Positions 1 through 7,179 of a stretch of DNA of 64,000 nt are shown here, in pieces. Position numbers and translations under genes: made by a program. Origin of the DNA: JABMQB01 sp964408795 (GTDB lineage: Bacteria; Bacteroidota; Bacteroidia; Bacteroidales; Prolixibacteraceae); assembly GCA_964408795.1 (NCBI GenBank), contig CAYPAW010000011.1:1-64000 (forward strand), written 5' to 3'. The notes beneath the pieces are model-generated. The model was given only the letters and a program-made list of their open reading frames with translations, had not been told where the DNA came from and ran no database searches. Every line of letters starts with the position of its first letter. Positions within the stretch are counted from its first letter, which is position 1.

Positions 1-69
1 ACATGAACTTCTTTTAATCATTGCCTTTGGCGAACTTTTGATTAAAAAAGTTCATGTTCGTTTCATATT
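1..69. repeat. Palindromic intergenic element A, copy 1
   Basis: A 69-base stretch that recurs without a single difference at 27416-27484. Its arms (ACATGAACTT at 1-10 and AAGTTCATGT at 48-57) continue inward as TTTTAATCA against TGATTAAAA, giving a 19-bp stem with one bulged C at position 11. The 18-base loop contains a small GCC-TTT-GGC hairpin. It lies downstream of the minus-strand gdhA gene and runs directly into half of a second element (B) at 64-99. The copy begins at the window edge, so more sequence may lie to the left. Confidence 0.85.
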
Positions 70-99
70 TTTTAAAATTTATGAATAGCTCAGGTTAAA
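64..99. repeat. Palindromic element B, right half only
   Basis: Matches the right half of the complete element at 18856-18906, including the shared strings GAATAGCTCAGGTTAAA and CATATTTTT. The complete copy also has the matching left arm TTAACCTGAGCT; here that arm is missing and element A sits in its place. The overlap between A and B is TTCATATT. Confidence 0.75.
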
Positions 100-116
100 G
101 GTTCCGTAAACAAAAT

Positions 117-146
117 GGATTCCATCTTTTAGGAGCGATGGAATCC
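117..146 (-). terminator. Probable gdhA terminator
   Basis: Perfect 10-bp inverted repeat GGATTCCATC / GATGGAATCC with a 10-base loop, about 100 bases after the gdhA stop. Read on the minus strand the hairpin is followed by ATTTTGTTT, a weak U tract. The direction is inferred from the neighbouring gene. Confidence 0.5.
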
Positions 147-241
147 AAAAAACCCAGGGTTCAAATACCGTGATTCATTTTATCCCTTTACAAATTGCAT
201 CAGAATAAGATTTTTAAAGCAAGATCCAACGTTCGATTGTT

Positions 242-1597
242 TTACACCAGGCCCTGCGCCATCATGGCGTTGGCTACTTTCACGAATCCTCCGATATTGG
301 CGCCTTTCACATAATTTACATCTCCTTTTTCATCTCTGCCATACTGAATGCACATTTGGTGGATATTTTTCATGATGGCATGCAATTTGGCATCTACTTC
401 GTCGCGGGTCCAGGATATTCGCATGCTGTTCTGGGCCATTTCGAGACCTGATACAGCCACACCACCGGCGTTGGCTGCTTTTCCCGGGGCATAGAGGATT
501 TTTGCTTTCAGAAAAGCATGTTCGGCCTCATAGGTAGAGGGCATATTGGCTCCTTCAGCCACCACAAAGCATCCGTTTTTCAGCAAGGTTTCTGCTTCGC
601 TTCCACTGATTTCGTTCTGGGTAGCGCACGGAAGGGCTACATCGCAGGGGATATGCCAGGGACGCTGGTTTTCATAATACGGCACGTCGTATTTTTCGGC
701 GTATTCTCTGATTCTGCCCCGGTAAATATTCTTCAACAGTTTGACGTACTCCAGTTTATCATAGTCGATGCCATCGGGATCGTAAACGGTACCGTTTGAA
801 TCGGATAAACTCACCGGTTTGCCTCCCATATCGAGTACTTTTTCCACGGCATACTGCGCAACGTTTCCCGATCCGGAAAGGATTACGGTTTTTCCCCGGA
901 TGCTATCGCCCCGGGTTTTCAGCATTTCTTCAGCGAAGTAAACCGTTCCGTATCCTGTAGCTTCCGGGCGGATCAGGGACCCCCCCCATCCGGTACCTTT
1001 GCCGGTTAAGACCCCGGTGAATTCATTGCGCAACCTTTTGTACTGGCCAAACAGAAAACCGATCTCCCGACCGCCCACACCAATATCCCCTGCCGGGATG
1101 TCGGTATCGGGTCCTATATGACGTGCCAACTCGGTCATGAAACTCTGACAAAACTTCATTACTTCATTGTCGGATTTGCCTTTCGGATCAAAATCGGAAC
1201 CTCCTTTTCCGCCTCCCATAGGTAACGTGGTCAGACTGTTTTTCAGGACCTGTTCAAAAGCCAGAAATTTAAAAATGCTTAAATTGACCGTAGGATGAAA
1301 CCGTAAGCCTCCTTTGTAGGGACCTATGGCACTGTTCATCTCAATACGGTAACCCCGGTTGATCTGGATATTGCCTGCATCATCGGTCCAGGGAACCCGG
1401 AATTGAATGATCCGCTCAGGTTCCACCATACGCTCCAGGATTTTGGTTTGAAGGTATCGCGGATTGGCAAGTAAAAATACGGAGAGGGTTTCCACTACCT
1501 CCAGAACCGCCTGATGAAATTCCGGTTCTCCGGGATTCTTCGCCTGTACATAGGCCATAAAATCTTCGGTAAATCGTTTTGGATCTTTACTATTCAT
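242..1597 (-). CDS. gdhA: NADP-type glutamate dehydrogenase
   Basis: Hexameric-type glutamate dehydrogenase of about 451 residues: 2-oxoglutarate + NH4+ + NAD(P)H gives glutamate, the entry of ammonium into amino acids, in the cytoplasm. Visible are the substrate-domain motif PMGGGKGGSDFDPKGKSD with the catalytic lysine region, GPDTDIPAGDIGVGGREIG, and the Rossmann motif SGSGNVAQYA. The length and the N-terminal extension fit the short NADP-type family. The reading frame opens at a TTG (1603), but the ATG at 1597 is the better start. It is transcribed divergently from leuS; a -7 element (1690-1697) and a leader hairpin (1650-1668) lie upstream. Confidence 0.95.
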   Translation of the reverse strand: MNSKDPKRFTEDFMAYVQAKNPGEPEFHQAVLEVVETLSVFLLANPRYLQTKILERMVEPERIIQFRVPWTDDAGNIQINRGYRIEMNSAIGPYKGGLRFHPTVNLSIFKFLAFEQVLKNSLTTLPMGGGKGGSDFDPKGKSDNEVMKFCQSFMTELARHIGPDTDIPAGDIGVGGREIGFLFGQYKRLRNEFTGVLTGKGTGWGGSLIRPEATGYGTVYFAEEMLKTRGDSIRGKTVILSGSGNVAQYAVEKVLDMGGKPVSLSDSNGTVYDPDGIDYDKLEYVKLLKNIYRGRIREYAEKYDVPYYENQRPWHIPCDVALPCATQNEISGSEAETLLKNGCFVVAEGANMPSTYEAEHAFLKAKILYAPGKAANAGGVAVSGLEMAQNSMRISWTRDEVDAKLHAIMKNIHQMCIQYGRDEKGDVNYVKGANIGGFVKVANAMMAQGLV

Positions 1598-1649
1598 GTA
1601 CAATCATTTTTGTGGTTATTAATGGCTTTTGTTATTTCCTGGAATCCTT

Positions 1650-1668
1650 ATCCGAATACCTTTCGGAT
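1650..1668 (-). promoter_or_regulatory. gdhA leader hairpin
   Basis: Inverted repeat ATCCGAA / TTCGGAT (7 bp, 5-base loop) inside the presumed 5' untranslated leader of gdhA, about 55 bases upstream of the ATG. There is no U tract, so it is not a terminator. A role in mRNA stability or control is only a guess. Confidence 0.35.
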
Positions 1669-1689
1669 AACAGAAATGGATAATTTGAA

Positions 1690-1697
1690 CAAATGTA
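1690..1697 (-). promoter_or_regulatory. gdhA -7 element
   Basis: TACATTTG on the minus strand fits the Bacteroidota -7 consensus TAnnTTTG. No clear -33 TTTG is found at the usual distance. It would give a leader of roughly 88 bases. Confidence 0.4.
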
Positions 1698-1786
1698 TGA
1701 TAAATTCGCTTTTTTGATTAGAAATTATAGTTATTCGGCAAAAAATTTAACATTTTAATACTTTTAAATGCTTTTTATATCGAATT

Positions 1787-1882
1787 TACCTTTTCGTTTG
1801 CTTCGGCCTGCGGTTCGGGAGTGGTTTGATTCCCTTTTTCTCCGGATCGAAATCCAACAGGAGATGAAACCACCGTTTTTTT
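1787..1882 (+). ncRNA. Candidate small RNA with intrinsic terminator
   Basis: On the plus strand a strong terminator-like fold ends at 1882. The outer arms GTGGTTTGAT (1821-1830) and ATGAAACCAC (1864-1873) pair at 9 of 10 positions. Inside them CTCC (1840-1843) pairs with GGAG (1860-1863) and GGAT (1844-1847) with ATCC (1852-1855). Seven T follow (1876-1882). No plus-strand gene lies upstream, since gdhA points away, and the leuS promoter is downstream. TACCTTTT at 1787-1794 is an imperfect -7 element that could start an RNA of about 80 bases. Confidence 0.4.
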
Positions 1883-1939
1883 AAATGCCAGGCTGTTTCC
1901 CGGGGGCATTTATTTTTCCCGGTTATAGAAAAGTCCGGG

Positions 1940-1969
1940 TTTGTATATTCGTCAAAATACCTAACTTTG
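1940..1969 (+). promoter_or_regulatory. leuS promoter
   Basis: TTTG (1940-1943), 18 bases, then TAACTTTG (1962-1969), matching the Bacteroidota housekeeping promoter TTTG-N19-TAnnTTTG. Transcription would begin near 1974. This excludes the longest reading-frame start at 1885 and supports the ATG at 2011 (or 1987). Confidence 0.7.
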
Positions 1970-2010
1970 CGCCTTTAAAAATCAGGATGAATCCATCACA
2001 GCAGGTTACC

Positions 2011-4665
2011 ATGGAATACAAATTTGACCAGATTGAACCGAAATGGCAACGGTACTGGGAGAAAAAGAAAACCTTTAAAACGGAAGATGATTTTTCGAAG
2101 CCCAAATATTATGCATTGGATATGTTTCCCTATCCATCGGGAGCCGGTTTGCATGTAGGACATCCGGAGGGGTATACCGCTACGGATATTGTAAGCCGCT
2201 ACAAACGGATGAAGGGTTTTAATGTGCTTCACCCGATGGGGTATGATGCCTTTGGACTACCGGCAGAGCAATATGCGATGCAGACCGGGACTCATCCGGC
2301 GGTGACTACCGGGAAGAATTGTGATACCTTCCGGCGGCAGATTAAATCGCTGGGGTTGAGTTACGACTGGGATCGTGAAATCAATACTACTGATCCGGAT
2401 TATTTCAAATGGACCCAATGGATTTTCACCAAACTGTACAACACCTGGTTTGATAAGGAACAGCATAAGGGAAGGCCTGTGAGTGAATTAATTCTCCCGG
2501 AAGAGATCCGGAAAGCAGGCAAAAAAGCGGTCCGGGAGTATGTCGATGCCCGAAGGCTGGCGTATTATGATGATGCCCAGGTGTGGTGGTGCGATCGTTG
2601 TAAGATTGTATGTGCCAATGAAGAGGTGATGACCGATGGATCGCACGAGAAGTGCGGCAGCAAGGTGAGAAAAAAGAAATTGAAACAATGGTTGCTCAGG
2701 ATCCCCCACTATGCCGAACGTTTGCTGGAAGGTCTGGAGGACCTGGACTGGCCTACGGGCATTAAGGATATGCAGAAAAACTGGATTGGCAAATCGACCG
2801 GGGCTGAGGTGGATTTTACCATCGAGGGGATGGAGGAGAAACTGCGCGTCTATACCACGCGTCCCGATACCTTGTTTGGAGCTACCTATATGGTGATCGC
2901 TCCGGAACATGCGTTGGCAGAGGCCATAACAACCGAAGCCAAAAGGAGTGCGGTGAAAGCATACCGGAAATCGGCCGCTTTGAAATCGGACCTCGAACGT
3001 ACCGATCTGGCCAAGGAAAAAACCGGGGTTTTCACGGGGCGCTATGCCATCAACCCGGTGAACAACCAACGCATTCCGATCTGGATTGCCGATTATGTGC
3101 TCATGGGGTATGGAACCGGCGCCATTATGGCGGTACCGGCTCATGATACCCGTGATTTTGAATTTGCCGAGACTTTTTCTCTTCCTATCGTGTGCATTCT
3201 TGATCCGGTGAGGGAATCCCCGGAAACCAGAGAACGGGTGATCGCCGGGAAAGAGTGCTGGACAGGCGATGGGGAATACATCCATTCGTCCGGGGCAGAA
3301 ACCGGACTGGATATAAACGGAATGAATCAGGATGAAGGCATTCAAACAGTTACTGCCTGGCTTGAAAAGCATAACCTGGGGAATTTTTCGGTCAACTATA
3401 AAATGCGTGACTGGCTATTCAGCCGGCAGCGATACTGGGGTGAACCTTTTCCGGTGATCCATTGGGAAGATGGGGATGTAACAATCCTGGATGAAAAAGA
3501 TCTGCCCCTTGAGCTTCCGGAACTGGATGAATATACCCCGGGGGATAGCGGTGAATCTCCCCTGGCCCGCGCAACCGATTGGTTGCATGTAACGGATGCG
3601 AAAGGGAGAAAAGGAATTCGTGAAACCAACACAATGCCTCAATGGGCCGGATCTTGCTGGTACTATCTGCGTTTTACCGATCCGCACAACACCCGTCAGA
3701 TTGTTGATCCGGCCAGGGAAAAATACTGGATGCCCGTCGATCTATATATCGGAGGAGCCGAGCATGCCGTGCTGCACCTCCTGTACTCCCGATTCTGGCA
3801 TAAAGTTCTCTTTGACCTGGGGGTGGTTTCTACCGATGAACCCTACCGGAAACTCTTTAATCAGGGAATGATTCTGGCGTTTGCCTATGAAACCGCTTCC
3901 GGAGCGAAGGTTGCTTCCGACCAGGTGGAGGAAAAGGAGGGAAAATTTTTCCACAAGGAAACCGGTGAAGAACTCACGCAGATTGTGGCCAAAATGTCGA
4001 AATCGTTGAAGAATGTCATTAATCCGGACGATGTGATCAAGCGTTATGGCGCCGATTCCCTCCGTTTATACGAGATGTTTATGGGACCCCTTGAAGAGCG
4101 GAAACCATGGACCGAAACCGGGGTCAAAGGAGTGTTTAATTTCTTAAATCGGGTATACCGGTTTTTTGCCGACCCGAAAAATATGGTGGACGGAACAGAA
4201 GATAAGGAGGTATTGAAAGGATTGCATCAGACCATCCGGAAGGTGGAATCGGATATTGAAAATCTGAAATTCAATACCGCAATATCCGCCTTGATGGTTT
4301 TCAATAACATGGCCATCAAAAAGGGGAAAATCACAAAATCTTCTGCCGAAATATTTGCCCGGATCCTGTCGCCCTTTGCTCCCCATCTGGGAGAAGAATT
4401 GTGGTCGCTTTATGGAAATCCGGATACCCTGACTTATGAACCCTGGCCTGAAACGGATGAATCCCTTTTAAAAGAGGATTCCTTTGAATATCCGGTATCC
4501 TTCAATGGGAAAATGCGGTTTAAAATAGAACTTCCGGTTGGAATTTCACAAATGGAGGTTGAAAAAAGAATCATGGACCATGAAAGATCGGAAAAATGGC
4601 TTCAGGGAAAACCGCCAAGGAAAGTGATCTTTGTGCCGGAAAAAATTATCAATGTAGTTGTATAA
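2011..4665 (+). CDS. leuS: Leucyl-tRNA synthetase
   Basis: Class I aminoacyl-tRNA synthetase charging tRNA-Leu. The HIGH-type motif appears as HVGH (residues 48-51), followed by the connective peptide 1 editing domain (TTRPDTLFGATYMVIAPEH, then GTGAIMAVPAHDTRDFEFA with the editing aspartate). The zinc-like segment CDRCK...CGSK is also present, as is the KMSKS loop in KMSKSLKNVINPDD. An anticodon-binding domain ends the protein. About 884 residues, normal for Bacteroidota. The start MEYKFDQIEPKWQ is chosen because relatives begin this way and because the mapped promoter lies at 1940-1969. An in-frame ATG at 1987 is the alternative; the opening at 1885 lies upstream of the promoter. Confidence 0.97.
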   Translation: MEYKFDQIEPKWQRYWEKKKTFKTEDDFSKPKYYALDMFPYPSGAGLHVGHPEGYTATDIVSRYKRMKGFNVLHPMGYDAFGLPAEQYAMQTGTHPAVTTGKNCDTFRRQIKSLGLSYDWDREINTTDPDYFKWTQWIFTKLYNTWFDKEQHKGRPVSELILPEEIRKAGKKAVREYVDARRLAYYDDAQVWWCDRCKIVCANEEVMTDGSHEKCGSKVRKKKLKQWLLRIPHYAERLLEGLEDLDWPTGIKDMQKNWIGKSTGAEVDFTIEGMEEKLRVYTTRPDTLFGATYMVIAPEHALAEAITTEAKRSAVKAYRKSAALKSDLERTDLAKEKTGVFTGRYAINPVNNQRIPIWIADYVLMGYGTGAIMAVPAHDTRDFEFAETFSLPIVCILDPVRESPETRERVIAGKECWTGDGEYIHSSGAETGLDINGMNQDEGIQTVTAWLEKHNLGNFSVNYKMRDWLFSRQRYWGEPFPVIHWEDGDVTILDEKDLPLELPELDEYTPGDSGESPLARATDWLHVTDAKGRKGIRETNTMPQWAGSCWYYLRFTDPHNTRQIVDPAREKYWMPVDLYIGGAEHAVLHLLYSRFWHKVLFDLGVVSTDEPYRKLFNQGMILAFAYETASGAKVASDQVEEKEGKFFHKETGEELTQIVAKMSKSLKNVINPDDVIKRYGADSLRLYEMFMGPLEERKPWTETGVKGVFNFLNRVYRFFADPKNMVDGTEDKEVLKGLHQTIRKVESDIENLKFNTAISALMVFNNMAIKKGKITKSSAEIFARILSPFAPHLGEELWSLYGNPDTLTYEPWPETDESLLKEDSFEYPVSFNGKMRFKIELPVGISQMEVEKRIMDHERSEKWLQGKPPRKVIFVPEKIINVVV

Positions 4666-4782
4666 TAGCGGGAAGAGAAATCTTCGATACACCCGGTTTC
4701 AAAAAAAGGGATAGGATACCGGACAGTGAGAATTTGCTGTTTTACTACATCAGGTGTTATCTGAAGCGATTCATCGGGTTAG

Positions 4783-4832
4783 GAACTTGTTTGTTTTGTT
4801 TTTATTCATGCTTTTTTGAACGGAACAAGTTC
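4783..4832. repeat. Spaced 9-bp inverted repeat
   Basis: GAACTTGTT (4783-4791) and AACAAGTTC (4824-4832) flank a T-rich 32-base spacer in the 258-base gap between leuS and the YitT-type gene. The rest of this gap shows no gene and no consensus promoter. It could be a loose hairpin in the leuS 3' end; no T tract follows. Confidence 0.35.
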
Positions 4833-4923
4833 TACAGCCGATGGAAATTGAGCATGCATGAATTACGCTATATATCAGATATACAAATTCTTAAGTTAAT
4901 TTTAATCCCATGAATGTATCAAT

Positions 4924-5781
4924 ATGAAGGAAAAAATACCAGGCATCATCCGGGACTATGTGATCATCACCCTGGGATTGCTGCTCTTTTCCGTTTCGTG
5001 GACCCTGTTTCTTTTACCGGCTGAAATTACCGGAGGAGGCATCAGCGGTTTGGGTGCTACCATGTATTATGCGTATAAAATTCCGATAGGAGTCACCTAT
5101 TTTGTTGTGAATATTGTTTTGGTGCTCATTGCCTTGAAGGTTCTGGGTGCCAGCTTCGGGATCAAAACCCTTTACAGCATGGCAATGATCAGTATTTTTT
5201 TAACCATTTCCCAGGAAGTTTTCAACGAGCCGGTCATCGACGATATGTTTCTGTCGGCAGTCCTGGGGGGCATCCTGGGAGGCATCGGACTGGGTATTGT
5301 TTTTTCACGGGGAGGAAGCACAGGCGGGACCGACATCATTGCTTTGATCATCAATAAATACCGGAATATCAGTCCGGGGCGGGTCATCCTTTACTGCGAT
5401 GTACTCATCATTGCAACCTCGTATATTGTTTTTCATTCTCTGGAGAAGTTGGTGTATGGGTATGTCTCGATGTGGGTTTTTTCCTATGCACTGGATGCAT
5501 TCCTGACCGGTGTGAACCGATCTGCACAGATGTTTATTTTTTCTGCCCGCTACCGTGAGATTGCAGATGTAATTGCGAAGCAAGCCGGCCGGGGCGTGAC
5601 GGTAATAGACGGTACCGGGTGGTACTCGAAAGATACGATTAAGGTGGTTATTTCCGTTGTTAAAAAACGCGAAACCAGCATGATCTTCCGTGAAATCAAA
5701 GAGATTGACCCGGAAGCTTTTATTACTATGGGCAGCGTTATGGGAGTCTATGGAAAAGGATTCGAAAAGATTAAATTGTAA
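4924..5781 (+). CDS. YitT family integral membrane protein (DUF161/DUF2179)
   Basis: About 285 residues. The N-terminal two thirds holds five or six hydrophobic segments of the YitT_membrane family, with the glycine-rich ITGGGISGLGA and SRGGSTGGTDIIA signatures. The last ~80 residues form the cytoplasmic DUF2179 domain (GRGVTVIDGTGWYSKDTIKVV...). Members sit in the inner membrane; their substrate or function is not established. It is followed after 26 bases by the M23 peptidase homologue on the same strand, so the two may be co-transcribed. Start chosen at the ATG preceding the first membrane segment. Confidence 0.9.
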   Translation: MKEKIPGIIRDYVIITLGLLLFSVSWTLFLLPAEITGGGISGLGATMYYAYKIPIGVTYFVVNIVLVLIALKVLGASFGIKTLYSMAMISIFLTISQEVFNEPVIDDMFLSAVLGGILGGIGLGIVFSRGGSTGGTDIIALIINKYRNISPGRVILYCDVLIIATSYIVFHSLEKLVYGYVSMWVFSYALDAFLTGVNRSAQMFIFSARYREIADVIAKQAGRGVTVIDGTGWYSKDTIKVVISVVKKRETSMIFREIKEIDPEAFITMGSVMGVYGKGFEKIKL

Positions 5782-5807
5782 AACAACCGGCAAATAAGAA
5801 TCATACG

Positions 5808-7073
5808 ATGCATAAAAAATATCTGGCTGAGATCATTTTTCTTATGGCTGCACTCTTTATATTTATCGGAATTCTGAACCTCCGGGATCCGGATCAACCG
5901 GTAATGGATGCTGAAACGATTCCGGAACCGGAGATGCTTCCTGTTCCTGTACTGAAATTCGGATTGCCTGTGGATTCATTTGTTGTTTCCGAAGGAGTGG
6001 TGATGAAAAATCAGAATCTGAGCCACCTGCTGACCAACTACGGAGTTTCACTGGGAACCATTGATCAGCTGGCCCGGTTAATACGCGATACTTTCGATGT
6101 GCGAAAAATCAAAACAGGACAGAAATATTATGTGTTACGCTCGTCCGATTCTCTGATGGTTCCAGAATATTTTGTGTATGAATGTTCCTCGACCCAGTAT
6201 GTGGTATTCACCCTGAAGGATAGCCTGTATGCATACAATGGCAAAAAAGAAGTACATGCTCAAATAAGAAAAGGAGCCGGGAGAATTGAAACCTCCCTGT
6301 GGGATGCCATGAACGAGCAAAACCTGAGTCCGGTACTGGCTCTTTCCATGTCGGATATTTATCAATGGACCATTGATTTCTATGGAATTCAAAAGGGAGA
6401 TCAGTTCCGAATTATCTACGAAGAAGAATACGTAGAGGAACTTCCCGTGGGCATTGGAAAAATTCATGCGATTCAGTTCAACCATATGGGGCAGGATTAT
6501 TTTGCCTTTCGTTTTACCCAGGGCGACAAGCCGGATTATTTTGATGAGGAGGGGAAGAATCTCCGGAAGGCTTTTCTGAAGGCTCCCTTGCGTTTTTCAC
6601 GCATCAGCTCACGGTTTTCTTACAGCCGGATGCATCCGGTTTTACGGTATCGCCGGCCCCATTTGGGGATTGATTATGCCGCCCCCCGGGGTACTCCGGT
6701 TCAAAGCATCGGAGATGGGATGGTAACCGAAAAGGCGTATCAGCAGGGTGGCGGGGGGTATTACCTTAAGATAAAACACAATTCCGTATACACAACAACC
6801 TATATGCATCTTTCAGGATATGCCGGGGGAATTGCGGTTGGGACCCGGGTGAAACAAGGAGATGTGATCGGCTATGTTGGTTCCTCCGGACTGGCCACCG
6901 GACCCCACCTCGATTTTCGTATCTCAAAAAACGGACATCCGGTGAACCCCCTGAAAGTGGAAGCACCTCCGGGGGATTCGATCCGCATAGAAAATCTGAA
7001 CGATTATCTCCTTCTGAAGGACTCCCTGATGCATGAACTGCAACAAATCGAATGGGAGGAGGTTGAGAAGTAA
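5808..7073 (+). CDS. M23 family metallopeptidase-like envelope protein, variant active site
   Basis: About 421 residues with an N-terminal membrane anchor (MHKKYLAEIIFLMAALFIFIG), a middle OapA/LysM-like region and a C-terminal LytM/M23 domain. The zinc ligands His285 and Asp289 (RPHLGID) and the general histidine in YMHLSG (334) are present. The usual HxH near the end (GPHLHF) reads GPHLDF, so the third zinc ligand is Asp369 in place of His. It may be a variant peptidoglycan endopeptidase or a regulator of one, as degenerate LytM proteins such as EnvC are. The stop codon is followed at once by a heptanucleotide tandem repeat (7074-7108). Confidence 0.85.
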   Translation: MHKKYLAEIIFLMAALFIFIGILNLRDPDQPVMDAETIPEPEMLPVPVLKFGLPVDSFVVSEGVVMKNQNLSHLLTNYGVSLGTIDQLARLIRDTFDVRKIKTGQKYYVLRSSDSLMVPEYFVYECSSTQYVVFTLKDSLYAYNGKKEVHAQIRKGAGRIETSLWDAMNEQNLSPVLALSMSDIYQWTIDFYGIQKGDQFRIIYEEEYVEELPVGIGKIHAIQFNHMGQDYFAFRFTQGDKPDYFDEEGKNLRKAFLKAPLRFSRISSRFSYSRMHPVLRYRRPHLGIDYAAPRGTPVQSIGDGMVTEKAYQQGGGGYYLKIKHNSVYTTTYMHLSGYAGGIAVGTRVKQGDVIGYVGSSGLATGPHLDFRISKNGHPVNPLKVEAPPGDSIRIENLNDYLLLKDSLMHELQQIEWEEVEK

Positions 7074-7108
7074 AGAACCAAGAGCCAGGAGCCAGGAACC
7101 AGGAGAAG
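7074..7108. repeat. Heptanucleotide tandem repeat
   Basis: Five consecutive 7-base units (AGAACCA, AGAGCCA, GGAGCCA, GGAACCA, GGAGAAG; consensus RGARCCA, the last diverged) start on the base after the stop of the M23 gene. The pattern RGARNCN also fits the tandem repeat at 49711-49759. Confidence 0.7.
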
Positions 7109-7123
7109 TGAAAAGGTGGAATA

Positions 7124-7160
7124 AAAAAAAGGCCCCTCCCCGAATGGGAGCAGCCTTTTC
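7124..7160. terminator. Bidirectional terminator between M23 gene and xylE
   Basis: AAAAAGGC / GCCTTTTC with inner CTCCC / GGGAG forms a GC-rich hairpin with A8 on one side and TTTTC on the other. It sits between two convergent genes, so it can end transcripts from both sides. Confidence 0.65.
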
Positions 7161-7179
7161 TAACTTACTCAGAACGGCC

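Noticed and set aside
1801..1882. tRNA gene near the GGTTTGATTCCC string
   Set aside because: It looks like a T-arm, but no D-arm, anticodon arm or acceptor stem can be drawn.
1885..2010. N-terminal extension of LeuS
   Set aside because: The leuS promoter lies inside it, and relatives begin at MEYxF.
2011..2200. T-box or leucine attenuator for leuS
   Set aside because: The strong hairpin at 1821-1882 lies upstream of the mapped leuS promoter, and T-box elements are not known in this phylum.
4596..4913. 105-codon plus-strand frame overlapping the end of leuS
   Set aside because: It starts within leuS in another frame, its composition is not protein-like (Cys/Phe/Tyr-rich runs), and no homologue is recognised.
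7074..7108. CRISPR array at the heptanucleotide repeats (also 49711-49759)
   Set aside because: Units are 7 bases with no spacers, and no cas gene is near.
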